A DNA stretch of 41,079 bases from a virus (IMGVR_UViG_3300044839_000061:1-41079); one strand, 5' to 3'; positions 14,309-22,405 are shown, counted from the stretch's first letter. Notes: generated by a model not told the origin, from the sequence alone. Translations and numbers: made by a program.

Positions 14309-14818
14309 TTGACTTACTCCCCCGGTGATCCCCCTACCGAGAAAGGCGCTCCGCGGCGCGGCGGCCGGGGCTTCTATCGAGACCGGGACCTTCCATATCA
14401 GGAACCGAAGCGGCCCGGCCCGCGCCACGAATCGCGCGACGCGCGGCGCAGTCCGGATGCGCGCGAGGCTGCGGAACTCGGCCGCGAGTTGGCAACACTC
14501 GCCGACAAGTTCACTCGCTTCCGTGGCCCGATTAACCGCCTGCGCCACCATGTGCTGGTCCAGGCGCGCAGCGAGGACTGGAAGCTGCAGACAATCAGCG
14601 AGTGTCTCGGCGCCGACCCGCTCTCGATCGAAGAGATTATCGAGGAGACGGATCTCGACCAGCAGAGCGTAAACGAGGGGCTCTTCGCGCTGGGGTTGAA
14701 AGGCGAGGCGGTGCGTTGCAACCGCAACGGCGGCGCCATCGTGATACGTCGGGACAATAAGCCGGCGGAGAAGGTGTACTGGCGGCGCGCGCGGCGCGCG
14801 GGCGCGGCAGAGGGGTAA
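14309..14818 (+). CDS. Probable DNA-binding protein with C-terminal winged helix
   Basis: About 169 aa if the TTG at 14309 is used; the start is uncertain since no ribosome site is clear and the frame is open further upstream. The first 50 residues are Arg/Pro-rich and disordered. The rest (LADKFTRFRGPINRLRHHVLVQ, ISECLGADPLSIEEIIEET, QQSVNEGLFALGLKGEAVR) resembles a winged helix-turn-helix. An AGCAATCGGCAA repeat lies just upstream. Function unknown. Confidence 0.5.
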   Translation: MTYSPGDPPTEKGAPRRGGRGFYRDRDLPYQEPKRPGPRHESRDARRSPDAREAAELGRELATLADKFTRFRGPINRLRHHVLVQARSEDWKLQTISECLGADPLSIEEIIEETDLDQQSVNEGLFALGLKGEAVRCNRNGGAIVIRRDNKPAEKVYWRRARRAGAAEG

Positions 14819-14847
14819 CAGGGGAAGAGGGGAACGGGGAAAGGGAG
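14812..14847 (+). repeat. GGGGAAAGGG-type purine repeat
   Basis: Degenerate copies of GGGGAA(C/A)GG follow the stop of the preceding gene. Other members are at 17531-17556 and 20747-20770, with translated versions near 8318-8365 and 19824-19850. A 14-codon frame at 14875-14919 after it is too short to call. Confidence 0.65.
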
Positions 14848-14932
14848 CAGGACGGCAGGAACAGGAGGCAGGTGATGACGAAGACAGTTTGGAAAATTCT
14901 CTTTAAGAGATTCCGGTAAGCAGCGAATAACG

Positions 14933-15145
14933 ATGCCGAAGGGTGCCGAGGTGCTAACAGTGCAGCCGGAAGACGGCGGCGAGCCGGCGCTGTGGGCGCT
15001 TGTCGACCCAATGGCTGAGACCGAAGAACGCGTCTTCATGGTCCCCGCGACCGGCGACGCAATCGAGAGCGCAGGTTTGTGGTACGTCGGGTCATTTGTA
15101 AAGCGCGACGGTTACGTGGGTCACGTCTTCGGCGTTTCCGCCTGA
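14933..15145 (+). CDS. DUF7352-like small phage protein
   Basis: A 70-aa protein, MPKGAEVLTVQPEDGG, LWALVDPMAETEERVFMV, ATGDAI, then GYVGHVFGV. This matches my memory of a widespread phage family with the layout PKGAxVLxVQ, LWALVD, GTG and HVF (DUF7352). Role unknown. The stop lies inside a TCTGACATC repeat that begins right at the gene end. Confidence 0.6.
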   Translation: MPKGAEVLTVQPEDGGEPALWALVDPMAETEERVFMVPATGDAIESAGLWYVGSFVKRDGYVGHVFGVSA

Positions 15146-15172
15146 CATCTGACATCTGATATCTGACATCTG
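15142..15172 (+). repeat. TCTGACATCTGACATC-type repeat
   Basis: Four near-tandem units of CTGACATCT directly at the end of the DUF7352-like gene. The same family, sometimes inverted, occurs at 16759-16774, 24185-24285 and 28943-28974. Confidence 0.85.
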
Positions 15173-15182
15173 CTTTCAAGCC

Positions 15183-15827
15183 ATGCTAACTGCCAAAACA
15201 ACAACATCGAGCACCGGCAGCAAAGACTTTGATAAGCAAACCACGTTTGCCATCTACTCGGCGCTCACCATGACCGCTAAAGAAATCCAGGCGGAGACCA
15301 TTAAGGGCCTCGACAAGACTTCCGGCGGCGCCTTCGATATCCGCACCAACTGGAACAAGCCCTCGAACATCTTCGGCGTGCGCGTCAAGCCGGCGACGAA
15401 GCAAAAGCTCGAGGCCTGGATCGGCACCGCGGCGGAGTGGCTCGAAAAGTTTGTGCGTGAACCGCAGGGCTCGATTGTGCTGAAGCTGCCGCGCGGCGAG
15501 TTCATTGCGATCCCCACGTCAAACGTGCGCCGGACTAAAAGAGATCTGATTCGGGCGACCCAAAGACCGCAGGCGATACGAGGGAAGCGCGACATTCTGC
15601 TGCCGATGAAATCCGGGCGCGGCTTCGTGCTGTTTCAGGAACAGGGCCGCGGCGTCAACGCGAAGCGCGTCGCGCTCTACGTGCTCGTGCGGCGGGCGCA
15701 GATTCACGAGCGCGATGTTTTGTATGGACCAGCGAAGCGCGTCTTTCAGAAACGCTTTCCGGTAAACCTCGAGCGGCAATTGAAGGTGGCCTTCGCGCCG
15801 CGGAAATCAGCGGGCAGTGGGCAGTGA
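15183..15827 (+). CDS. gpZ/connector-like phage structural protein
   Basis: A 214-aa protein. The pattern FAIYSALTMTAKEIQAETIKGL, FDIRTNWNK, VKPATKQKLEAWIG, EWLEKFV and a basic C-terminal half resembles tail-completion (lambda Z-like) proteins, in which an N-terminal helix is followed by an RT-x-W motif and paired strands. In lambda such genes sit after the capsid genes; here it lies before the terminase, which is unusual. The C-terminal KSAGSGQ is encoded by the edge of a GGGCAGTGGGCAG repeat. Confidence 0.5.
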   Translation: MLTAKTTTSSTGSKDFDKQTTFAIYSALTMTAKEIQAETIKGLDKTSGGAFDIRTNWNKPSNIFGVRVKPATKQKLEAWIGTAAEWLEKFVREPQGSIVLKLPRGEFIAIPTSNVRRTKRDLIRATQRPQAIRGKRDILLPMKSGRGFVLFQEQGRGVNAKRVALYVLVRRAQIHERDVLYGPAKRVFQKRFPVNLERQLKVAFAPRKSAGSGQ

Positions 15828-15838
15828 GCAGTGGGCAG
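15812..15838 (+). repeat. GGGCAGTGAGCAGTGGGCAG-type repeat
   Basis: Three near-tandem copies of GGGCAGTG/GAGCAGTG cover the end of the gpZ-like gene. The inverted form is at 17931-17959, before the terminase. Confidence 0.85.
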
Positions 15839-15843
15839 ATAAA

Positions 15844-15912
15844 TCAGAACCGGGATGCGGACTGGGGTCCCCGCGCGGGCAGCCCGCGTGGGGTGGTGGT
15901 AGCGACCGGGTC
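15844..15912 (+). repeat. Dispersed TAGCGACCGGGT element, copy with 39-bp insert
   Basis: The left half CAGAACCGGGATGCGG (ending 15860) and right half TAGCGACCGGGTC (15900-15912) are contiguous in the copies at 17557-17586 and 28279-28307. Here they are split by 39 bases (15861-15899) that contain a GC-rich imperfect hairpin (CCCCGCGCGGG and CCCGCGTGGGG). Confidence 0.8.
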
Positions 15913-15927
15913 CGGAACACCAAAACG

Positions 15928-16140
15928 ATGAGAAGCCAAAAGAGAGCAGTGAAAGTTCAGCGAGTCTGCGTGTTGCATGCCGATCGCGCGGGCCGCTTCG
16001 ACGTCGTCGGCATTCTAGTCTGCGGCGAGTGCCTTCAACGCTACAGCGTGGAGCGCCGGCGCCCCCAGTCTCAGGGACTGCGCGAGCGTCCGTTCATGCA
16101 GAGCCTGCTTAGCGCAGCTTACCGGCCCGACGAAGCTTAA
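15928..16140 (+). CDS. Small hypothetical protein with Cys/His residues
   Basis: A 70-aa protein (MRSQKRAVKVQRVCVLHADRA, ILVCGECLQRYSVERR). The CVLH and CGEC pairs suggest a zinc site. The ATG at 15928 is the first credible start; upstream the same frame is translated repeat. Not recognised. Confidence 0.45.
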   Translation: MRSQKRAVKVQRVCVLHADRAGRFDVVGILVCGECLQRYSVERRRPQSQGLRERPFMQSLLSAAYRPDEA

Positions 16141-16159
16141 ACCACCAGAGGAAAAAGAA

Positions 16160-16759
16160 ATGACAACCAGAAAACGGACACCCAACACCCCAGACCCGAC
16201 ACCCTCCAAAGGCTGGCGCAATCGCATTGTCGGCCACGGCGAAAAGCCGGCGAGCGAGTTCAACTTTAACCCGCTCAACTATCGCCGCCATCCGGAAGAC
16301 CAGCGCGCGGCCGTGCGCAAGATGCTCGGCATGGTCGGCTGGGTAACCGAAGTGATCGAAAACCGGCGCACCGGCAACCTCATCGACGGCCAGGCGCGCA
16401 TCGAGGAGGCGCTGCGCCAGGACCCGGCGCAACTGATTCCTTTCACCGAAGTGGATCTCACGCTCGAGGAAGAGAAAGCCGTGCTCGCGTCCCTCGATCC
16501 GATGACCGGCATGGCCGAGCACGACGCGGAAACTCTGCAGCAGTTGCTCGACGAAACCATTGCCGCGCTGCCGGACCTGCAGGAGCTGCTCACTTCGCTC
16601 CACACGATAGACGTCGAGGAAGAGGCGGACGAACCAAAATCACGCACCGCGGTATTCACCGAGCACATTCGCCTCGTCATCGAATGCAAGAGCCGCCGCC
16701 AGCAGACGAAACTCTTAAAACGGTTTGAAGAGGAAGGGCTGGAGGTGAGGGCAACCTAG
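16160..16759 (+). CDS. ParB-like nuclease-domain protein upstream of terminase
   Basis: A 199-aa protein. Residues about 34-120 form a ParB/Srx-type domain (NFNPLNYRRHPEDQ, VGWVTEVIENRRTGNLIDGQAR, then EEEKAVLASLDP). The last 40 residues (HIRLVIECKSRRQQTKLLKRFEEEGLEVRA) form the small alpha/beta tail common in this phage family. These proteins often lie close to terminase genes; the biochemical role is unclear. Start ATG 16160, with AGAGGA upstream. The N-terminus (TPNTPDPTPSK) is encoded by an ACACCC-type repeat. Confidence 0.75.
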   Translation: MTTRKRTPNTPDPTPSKGWRNRIVGHGEKPASEFNFNPLNYRRHPEDQRAAVRKMLGMVGWVTEVIENRRTGNLIDGQARIEEALRQDPAQLIPFTEVDLTLEEEKAVLASLDPMTGMAEHDAETLQQLLDETIAALPDLQELLTSLHTIDVEEEADEPKSRTAVFTEHIRLVIECKSRRQQTKLLKRFEEEGLEVRAT

Positions 16760-16936
16760 ATGTCAGATGTCAGACTAACCGTGAAGAGTCTCCCAGCAAA
16801 GCCGCATACCGCTGTCTGGCTGTGCGCCTGCGGCGAAAAGCACATGCGCACCATTACGCGAGTCGGCCAGACATTGGAGCACTGGCCATACAAGCCACCT
16901 GCGAAAAACGAGGTCGATCTCGTTTTCTATCCATAA
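16760..16936 (+). CDS. 58-aa hypothetical protein
   Basis: MSDVRLTVKSLPAKPHTAVW, LCACGEKHMRTI, then EVDLVFYP. The start codon and first five residues lie within a GATGTCAGATGTCAGA repeat directly after the previous stop, with GGAGG about 15 bases upstream. A CACGEKH segment could bind zinc. The ordered sequence after the repeat and the close spacing argue for a real gene. Confidence 0.5.
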   Translation: MSDVRLTVKSLPAKPHTAVWLCACGEKHMRTITRVGQTLEHWPYKPPAKNEVDLVFYP

Positions 16937-16949
16937 CGAAGAACCGCCG

Positions 16950-17513
16950 ATGGCCACGAAAACTCGAAACTCAAAACCCGAAACTCAAAACTCCGCCGCC
17001 GCCGCGGCAGGCACGCAAACCGCGCTCGGCGTGGACGGTGAAGACTGGGCCGCCGACAAAGGCAAGGTCGCAAACATCTCCGACCTGCACCGCGCTACCG
17101 GCATGGACCGCTCGACGATCGTCAAGCGCCTCGACAGGGCCGGCGTCCGGCATAAATTCAAGCGCGCGAAGGAAACCTTCTACGACGAGGCCGAGGCAAT
17201 GGCGGTGCTCTCTTTAAGCGGCCGGCAGGCGGAGACGCCGGCGCCACTCACCCAGGCGCGCACGCACAAGACGACGGCCGAGGCGGCGCGCATCGTGCTC
17301 AAGCTGAAACAGGAACAGGGCGAGCTGGCGCCGCGCAGCGAGTTTCGCGAGGAAGCATTCAACCTGGTCAAGGCCGTGCACACCCGTTACACGCGCTACG
17401 CGAAAGAAGCGCGCCGGCGGTTCAAGCTGACGGCCGAACAGGCGCGGCAGATGGAGACCGACTTCGCGCTGATTTTCGATGATTTGAAACGGGACTATCC
17501 GGACGTGCTTTGA
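16950..17513 (+). CDS. Terminase small subunit, Nu1-like
   Basis: A 187-aa protein. It has an N-terminal winged-helix region (about 40-90: ISDLHRATGMDRSTIVKRLDRAG) and a helical region (TTAEAARIVLKLKQEQGEL, then LVKAVHTRYTRYAKEARRRF) like lambda Nu1 and its relatives. It recognises the packaging site and recruits the large subunit. The first 20 residues (TRNSKPETQNS, then polyalanine) are encoded by an ACTCAAAAC repeat (16960-16994). It is separated from gpA only by a small zinc-finger gene and repeats. Confidence 0.7.
   Translation: MATKTRNSKPETQNSAAAAAGTQTALGVDGEDWAADKGKVANISDLHRATGMDRSTIVKRLDRAGVRHKFKRAKETFYDEAEAMAVLSLSGRQAETPAPLTQARTHKTTAEAARIVLKLKQEQGELAPRSEFREEAFNLVKAVHTRYTRYAKEARRRFKLTAEQARQMETDFALIFDDLKRDYPDVL
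16960..16994 (+). repeat. CGAAACTCAAAAC-type repeat in the Nu1-like gene start
   Basis: Near-tandem copies of CGAAACTCAAAAC, translated as TRNSKPETQNS. The reading frame is kept through the repeat. Confidence 0.75.
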
Positions 17514-17556
17514 AGCGCGGGGACGCAGGAGAAAAGGGGAAAGGGTAAAGGGGAAA

Positions 17557-17586
17557 TCAGAACCGGGATGCGGTAGCGACCGGGTC
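17557..17586 (+). repeat. Dispersed TAGCGACCGGGT element, intact copy
   Basis: An intact 30-base copy of the element seen interrupted at 15844-15912; it directly follows a GGGGAAAGGG purine repeat (17531-17556). Confidence 0.8.
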
Positions 17587-17603
17587 TCGATGGAGGGGAA
17601 GCC

Positions 17604-17828
17604 ATGAGCGAGATAACGAGACAACGCCGACTTGAGATTCTGGACGGCCTCAGTTCAACCACCTGCGGCGGCTGCGGGAAAACCAAAAAGGCAAAGATGT
17701 CGCACTGCCGAACCTGCTACTACGCTCTGCCTCCGAAAATGCGCAGCGCGCTGTATCAAGGCTTTGGCTGCGGTTACGAGGAAGCCTATGAAGCTTCACT
17801 CCAATTTCTTTCAGAGCGAGCAGCATGA
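17604..17828 (+). CDS. Small zinc-finger phage protein
   Basis: A 74-aa protein with CGGCGKTKKAKMSHCRTCYYALPPKMR-like content: two Cys-x-x-Cys pairs around residues 22-39, then a helix ending near FGCGYEEAYEASLQFL. This layout occurs in small proteins next to phage terminases. The ATG at 17604 follows GGAGGGGAA. Confidence 0.65.
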   Translation: MSEITRQRRLEILDGLSSTTCGGCGKTKKAKMSHCRTCYYALPPKMRSALYQGFGCGYEEAYEASLQFLSERAA

Positions 17829-17872
17829 TCGGCCCCGACAAGAAAAGAAGTTCGCGTCGCCGAGCCGCCGCT

Positions 17873-17959
17873 CATTGCGGGCGGGACGCCCGCGCTCCCA
17901 GCGCTGACAGGCCTCTGGTTTTCTCCGGCTGCCCACTGCCCACTGCTCACTGCCCACTG
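17873..17959 (+). repeat. GCGGGCG hairpin repeat followed by CCCACTG repeat
   Basis: Two repeat families fill the gap before the terminase: a GC element with a perfect 7-bp stem (GCGGGCG, loop GGA, CGCCCGC) at 17873-17901, related to 30773-30804, and tandem CCCACTG units at 17931-17959, the inverse of 15812-15838. An open frame from 17825 runs through both but is repeat translation. Confidence 0.8.
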
Positions 17960-17968
17960 TAGTCCCCA

Positions 17969-19978
17969 ATGTCTTCCCCCGCCATCCAGGAAATCTTTCG
18001 CGACGCGATTAACGCGGCCATCCCCGACGCGCTGCTGACCGGCAGCGAGTGGGCCGACACCTATCGCTACGTTTCCCAGGGACCGCGCCGTGGCCAGAAG
18101 TGGACCATGGACACCGTGCCCTACTTCGTCGAGCCGCTCAACTGCATCAACGACTCGCGCGTGCGCACGATTGTCTTCATGTCTCCCTCGCGCGTCGGTA
18201 AGACTGAAGGCCTGCTGCTGAATGCCGAAGGTTACTGGATGCACCACGACCCGGGCCCGATGATGCACCTGCGGCCGACGCTCGACGACGCCAAGCTCTT
18301 CAGCCGCGAGCGCCATAGCTCGTTTATCGAGGAGACTCCGGTGCTGCGCGAGCTGATGGAAGACCGGGGCTCGACGCGCGACGGCGACAACACGCTGCTG
18401 TATAAAAAATTCCTGGGCGGCTACACCTATTTCACCGGCGCGAATTCGCCGCGCGGGCTGATTGCGCAGGACTTCCAGCGGCTGCTGGCTGACGAGATTG
18501 ACGCCTACCCGGTAAACGCCGGCGGTTATGGCGACCCCCTCGACCTGGCCAACGTGCGCCTGCGCAACTATGAAATCGAAGGTCTGGCGCAATCTATTTT
18601 CACCTCGAGCCCGACAATAAAGTGCCAGGTCCCGCCACTGCCCAACCAATCGCGGATTGAAATGGCTTACAACTCCGGCGACCAGCGGCGCCTCTTTGTG
18701 CCCTGCATGCGGTGCGGCGAGTTTCAGGAAATCCTCTGGTCCTCGATCGTCTGGACGGAGCTAGGGCGCGAAGCCAAGGATGCCTGTTTCGTTTGCCCGA
18801 TCTGTAAGGGCATTAACGAAGAAGACGAAAAGCCGGAGATGCTGGCACACTGCGAGTGGCGCGCGCACGCGCCCTTCGTCGACACCGCGAGCTTCTGGCT
18901 GTGGGGCACCTACTCGCCGTGGATCACCTGGGGCGGCATGGCCAAGGAACTTACCGAGGCCTACCGCGCGAAGAGCTATGAGAAATACCAGGTGTGGTGC
19001 AACTCGACCTGGGGATGGCCCTGGGAAGAAGGCGAGGGCATCGACGAAAAGGAAATCTCGTATCACCGGGAGGATTATCCTGCACCGGTCCCCGCCGGCG
19101 TGTTGCTGCTGACGGCCGGCGCCGACACGCATCCGGATCGCATAGAAGTGGAAATTCTTGGCACCGGACTGGAGGAGGAGACATGGTCTATTGCCTACAA
19201 AGTGTTCTACGGCGATCCGAATCAATACCCGTCACCCATCTGGGATGACTTCGAAGACTTCCTGCTGACGCGCTGGCAGCACGAGCTGGGCGTCGAGATG
19301 CAGGTGTCGGGTCTGCTCATCGACTCGGCGGGCGGCTGCACCGATGGCGTCTACAAGTTCACCAAGGCCAACGAGCATCGGCGTTGGTTTGCGAGTATCG
19401 GCGCTTCGAAGCCCGGCCGCCCGATTGCGCCGAAGAAACCGAGCCGGGTGGGACCGATGCGCGCCAAGCTCTTTACCATCGGCACCGAGGCCGCAAAGGA
19501 CAAAGCGTCGGCGGCGCTCCGCGTGCAAAACACCCGGCCCAAAGGAATGCCCGAAGGCGGCCCGGGCTACTGCCACTTTCCGATTACTTATCCCCCCGAC
19601 TATTTCAAGCAGCTTGCATCCGAGAAACGCGTGCCGCACGTGCACCTCGGGTTTCACGTTTGGCGTTGGGTAACAATCAAAGCGGGAGCGCGCAACGAGC
19701 CCTGGGACTGCCGCGTTTACAACCTCGCCATAGTGGCCATTCTCAAGCCGAACTTTGAGCGACTGCGCGAGCGGCTGCTAGGGGAAGCGGCCGCGGCGAA
19801 GGAAGAGCGACGCGCGGCGCGCGAAAAGGGGAAAGGGGACGGTGACGACGGCGACCCAAGCGGAACCGTAAGGGAGGGCTCTGAGGATCCAAACCCGACA
19901 CCCGACACCCGACACCCGGCACCCCCGCCGTCTTTCCGCATGCCACGGCGCCGCGGTGGCTTCGTCAAGAAATGGTAA
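17969..19978 (+). CDS. Terminase large subunit, GpA family
   Basis: A 669-aa ATPase-nuclease that cuts and packages phage DNA. ATPase residues: SPSRVGKTE (Walker A, near residue 72) and RLLADEIDAY (Walker B, near 172). A zinc-finger-like insert has CMRC and CPIC (near 250-275), typical of GpA. The nuclease half carries GADTHPDRIEVEI and LLIDSAGG. The C-terminal 60 residues are low complexity, partly from a GGGGAAAGG repeat and an ACACCCG repeat (19893-19925). The ATG at 17969 has no clear ribosome site and follows a CCCACTG repeat by nine bases. Confidence 0.92.
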   Translation: MSSPAIQEIFRDAINAAIPDALLTGSEWADTYRYVSQGPRRGQKWTMDTVPYFVEPLNCINDSRVRTIVFMSPSRVGKTEGLLLNAEGYWMHHDPGPMMHLRPTLDDAKLFSRERHSSFIEETPVLRELMEDRGSTRDGDNTLLYKKFLGGYTYFTGANSPRGLIAQDFQRLLADEIDAYPVNAGGYGDPLDLANVRLRNYEIEGLAQSIFTSSPTIKCQVPPLPNQSRIEMAYNSGDQRRLFVPCMRCGEFQEILWSSIVWTELGREAKDACFVCPICKGINEEDEKPEMLAHCEWRAHAPFVDTASFWLWGTYSPWITWGGMAKELTEAYRAKSYEKYQVWCNSTWGWPWEEGEGIDEKEISYHREDYPAPVPAGVLLLTAGADTHPDRIEVEILGTGLEEETWSIAYKVFYGDPNQYPSPIWDDFEDFLLTRWQHELGVEMQVSGLLIDSAGGCTDGVYKFTKANEHRRWFASIGASKPGRPIAPKKPSRVGPMRAKLFTIGTEAAKDKASAALRVQNTRPKGMPEGGPGYCHFPITYPPDYFKQLASEKRVPHVHLGFHVWRWVTIKAGARNEPWDCRVYNLAIVAILKPNFERLRERLLGEAAAAKEERRAAREKGKGDGDDGDPSGTVREGSEDPNPTPDTRHPAPPPSFRMPRRRGGFVKKW

Positions 19979-19987
19979 CGCTCTCAT

Positions 19988-19999
19988 AACCGTTATAAG
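19988..19999 (+). other. AACCGTTWTAAG boundary motif
   Basis: AACCGTTATAAG, ten bases after the terminase stop. Variants sit at 26057-26068, 31580-31591 and 35006-35017, each in a gap between late genes, and one at 8141-8152 inside the ParB-like gene. TATAAG/TTTAAG resembles a -10 box, but no matching -35 was found. Confidence 0.4.
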
Positions 20000-20094
20000 T
20001 CATTAACTCCAAACTTGCGCGCTTCGCGCTTCCTCTTCCGGCCCACCCTCGCGCCAGCCCGCCGCGCCGCTTCGCCTATCATGCCGCCCGGAAA

Positions 20095-20129
20095 GCCAGA
20101 GGTTAGAGGTCGGAAGTCAGGGGTCAGCC
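20095..20129 (+). repeat. GTCAGAGG-type degenerate repeat
   Basis: Copies of GTTAGAGG, GTCGGAAG and GTCAGGGG in the gap before the 20159 gene. The wider gap (19979-20158) otherwise holds only the boundary motif and the ribosome site. Confidence 0.75.
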
Positions 20130-20158
20130 AGGACAAATCGCTCGGAGGTCTCGTTCAG

Positions 20159-20734
20159 ATGGAAATCCAAACCGCGCCAAAGCGCCATGTTGTCCACCAA
20201 GTCATTCAGCGCCCGTTTGCGGAGAGCGTGGCCATTGAGCAGTCGTCCCAAAGACTGCTGGAGCGCGCGGAAGCTTTCCTGCGCGAGCACGGCATACCGC
20301 TGCTGGCCGGGAGCGCGGCCGGCGCCTGGACATTTACGAACACAGGCCGCGCGTCGCTTTTGAACGGCACGTTTGATATCGACTCAGACTCCTGGAAGAT
20401 GGCGCTCTTCCTGAGCACCTCGAATCTCGGGGCCGCGAGCACGACCTATGCGGGTGTCACCAACGAACACGCGAACGCCAACGGCTACACGACCGGCGGC
20501 ATTGCGGTGACTCTCTCGCTGTCGGGAACGGCCACCGAAAAGGTGGACAGCACCAGCCCGACCTGGACGGCTGCCGGCGGCTCGATCGTGGCGCGCTTCG
20601 CGGCAATCTACGAAGTGGGCGGCAACGTGCTGTGCTACTGCTTACTGGACTCAACGCCTGCCGACGTGACAACGACAGACGGCAACATGTTCACCGTGCA
20701 GATTCATGCGAACGGCGTGTTCACGCTGGCGTAA
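20159..20734 (+). CDS. Phage structural protein (neck or fibre-like)
   Basis: A 191-aa protein. The N-terminal 60 residues are helical. The rest (FDIDSDSWKMALFLSTSN, NGYTTGGIAVTLSLSG, WTAAGGSIVARFAAIYE, then CYCLLDSTPADV) is a beta-sandwich-like pattern typical of a common phage virion protein. The start at 20159 is chosen because GGAGGT lies ten bases upstream; earlier in-frame ATGs read into repeat. First of a five-to-six gene block between terminase and portal. Confidence 0.55.
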   Translation: MEIQTAPKRHVVHQVIQRPFAESVAIEQSSQRLLERAEAFLREHGIPLLAGSAAGAWTFTNTGRASLLNGTFDIDSDSWKMALFLSTSNLGAASTTYAGVTNEHANANGYTTGGIAVTLSLSGTATEKVDSTSPTWTAAGGSIVARFAAIYEVGGNVLCYCLLDSTPADVTTTDGNMFTVQIHANGVFTLA

Positions 20735-20777
20735 AAAAATAAGCGCAAAGGGGAACGGGTAAAGGGTAAAAGTACCG

Positions 20778-21659
20778 ATGGATAACTTCAAAAACTTTGC
20801 CAAGGTAAGTCTGTCGGCCGGCTATGACGACTCGGCGACTGAAGTCGAACTCGCCGGCGGCGAGGGCGCGAAGCTTCCGGACGCGCCGTTCAACGCCACC
20901 TGGTGGAATTCAACTGACTATCCCGATCCGAGTGACGATCCGAATGTCGAGATCGTGCGCGTGACAGCGACGGGGCTAGTCGTGTCGGGAGCAGGAACGG
21001 TTGCGGTGAATGGCCCCTATACGAAACGCGGGGAATCAGAGGGCAAGGCTTATTACAACCTGGTCGACGAGGCCAATAACGTCAACAGTTTAAGCGTCTC
21101 GTGGCGCGCTAGTGATTCTCGATGGGAGATACGCAGCGCGTCTGCCATAGCCTACGCCTCGACCGACGACACCCTCTTCCCTTGGCAGGCGACGTTCAGT
21201 GAGTTCAGTGGAGATACCCCTGCTCCCGCTGTAGCCGCAGACGCGCTCAGCATCGAAAGGGCGCAGGAAGGAACCGCGGCAGCCAATCACGACATTGGCG
21301 GCAAGACCTACAAGATGGTCGCGGGGCTGACGGCAAAGGGGATCGGGTTTCCCTATCTGATTTACATTGCGCAGTTGACTCAACTGTCGACAGAGGAGCC
21401 CTTTGACGATCTGACGGTTACAGTAATCGTGAACACTCTGGGCGGCCCGGTCGAGTGGGCCCATGACGCTTCCTCGCTCTATTCCGCAACGTGCACAGGG
21501 GCTTTCCCCGCAGTTCGAACGCAGATTATCTGGCAGTCCGGCGGCGGCGGTTCGCTGGTCGCTATCGACGCTTACAGAGTGAACGACGATACCGTGGAAG
21601 TACAGGGCGATCCGAGGCTCGACGGCCGGTGGATAGAAATTCGAATCTGGCCCGCGTGA
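20778..21659 (+). CDS. Phage virion/fibre-like protein
   Basis: A 293-aa beta-rich protein. Pieces such as VSLSAGYDDSATEVELAGG, KLPDAPFNATWW, IVRVTATG and LSIERAQEGTAAANH are typical of phage structural modules that end in a RxQEGT motif. The module appears split by an insertion at about residues 68-150. The C-terminal 100 residues are a second beta domain. The gene follows a GGGTAAAGG repeat whose end (AAGGGTAAAAG) may act as its ribosome site. Confidence 0.5.
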   Translation: MDNFKNFAKVSLSAGYDDSATEVELAGGEGAKLPDAPFNATWWNSTDYPDPSDDPNVEIVRVTATGLVVSGAGTVAVNGPYTKRGESEGKAYYNLVDEANNVNSLSVSWRASDSRWEIRSASAIAYASTDDTLFPWQATFSEFSGDTPAPAVAADALSIERAQEGTAAANHDIGGKTYKMVAGLTAKGIGFPYLIYIAQLTQLSTEEPFDDLTVTVIVNTLGGPVEWAHDASSLYSATCTGAFPAVRTQIIWQSGGGGSLVAIDAYRVNDDTVEVQGDPRLDGRWIEIRIWPA

Positions 21660-21665
21660 ACAAAA

Positions 21666-22397
21666 ATGCAACTCGGAACATTCCCACTCGGAAGCGTTGA
21701 ACTCGGCGGCATGGTGCCCCCGCCTGGCTCCGCCACGGTTATAGTCACGCCGGACGTTGCCGTTCTCGCTCTCACGCAACTTACGCCGTCGCTCCGGTCT
21801 GCGGTTGTTCCGGCTACAAAGCCCTTCTCTCTTACGACCTTTGCGCCCGCGGCAAAACTCAGCCTCGTTCCCGGAACGAAGGCGCTGGCGCTCGCTGCTT
21901 TCGCGCCCGCCGCAAGACATAGCGTCAATCCAGCAACGAAGGCGCTGGCAACAACGACGTTTGCGCCGGTAATTCGCAAGGCCGCTATGCCAGCCGCCGC
22001 CGCTCTCGCCATCGCAGCGTTTGCCCCACGGCTGCGGCGGGCGCTGGTGCCGAGCCCGGTAAACATCACGATTACAAACTACGCGCCGCGGCTGAACGCG
22101 CGAGTGATACCCATCGCGCGCGCCTTCGTGACGTCCACCTTCGCGCCCGCGTTAAAGCTTCGCGCGGTTCCGAGTACCCGCTCGCTGGCGCTGGTAACTT
22201 TTGCGCCGCACACGCTCTCTTCGTTTCACGTATTCCCTGCAACCGTCCACTTAGCGATCGGAACGTTCGCGCCTGCGTTCATCGCGTGGCAACCGGGCTT
22301 CATCGCCAAAGTCGCAGCGGAGAACCGGACCGCGCGCGTGCTGACTGAAGATCGGAGTGTCGTGGTCGCCGCGGAAAACCGGAGGGCGAAAGCGTAG
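21666..22397 (+). CDS. Protein with nine 20-residue VPATKxLALxTFAP repeats
   Basis: A 243-aa protein. From about residue 26 it consists of nine imperfect units of 19-22 residues, for example VPGTKALALAAFAPAARHSV and NPATKALATTTFAPVIRKAA. After these comes KVAAENRTARVLTEDRSVVV, AENRRAKA, a short C-terminal module seen in other phage proteins. The repeats suggest a beta-solenoid or fibrous structure; likely a virion surface or fibre protein. ATG at 21666, six bases after the previous stop. Confidence 0.6.
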   Translation: MQLGTFPLGSVELGGMVPPPGSATVIVTPDVAVLALTQLTPSLRSAVVPATKPFSLTTFAPAAKLSLVPGTKALALAAFAPAARHSVNPATKALATTTFAPVIRKAAMPAAAALAIAAFAPRLRRALVPSPVNITITNYAPRLNARVIPIARAFVTSTFAPALKLRAVPSTRSLALVTFAPHTLSSFHVFPATVHLAIGTFAPAFIAWQPGFIAKVAAENRTARVLTEDRSVVVAAENRRAKA

Positions 22398-22405
22398 ATG
22401 CCCTT

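Noticed and set aside
14875-14919. 14-codon frame after AGGAGG in the purine repeat gap
   Set aside because: Too short to support; the ribosome-like sequence is part of the repeat family.
17825-17960. Short open frame starting MIGPDKKRSS after the zinc-finger gene
   Set aside because: Almost all of it is translated GCGGGCG and CCCACTG repeats.
17786-18649. Long minus-strand frame opposite the terminase start
   Set aside because: Antisense shadow; its end is translated repeat, and the plus strand encodes GpA with Walker A and B.
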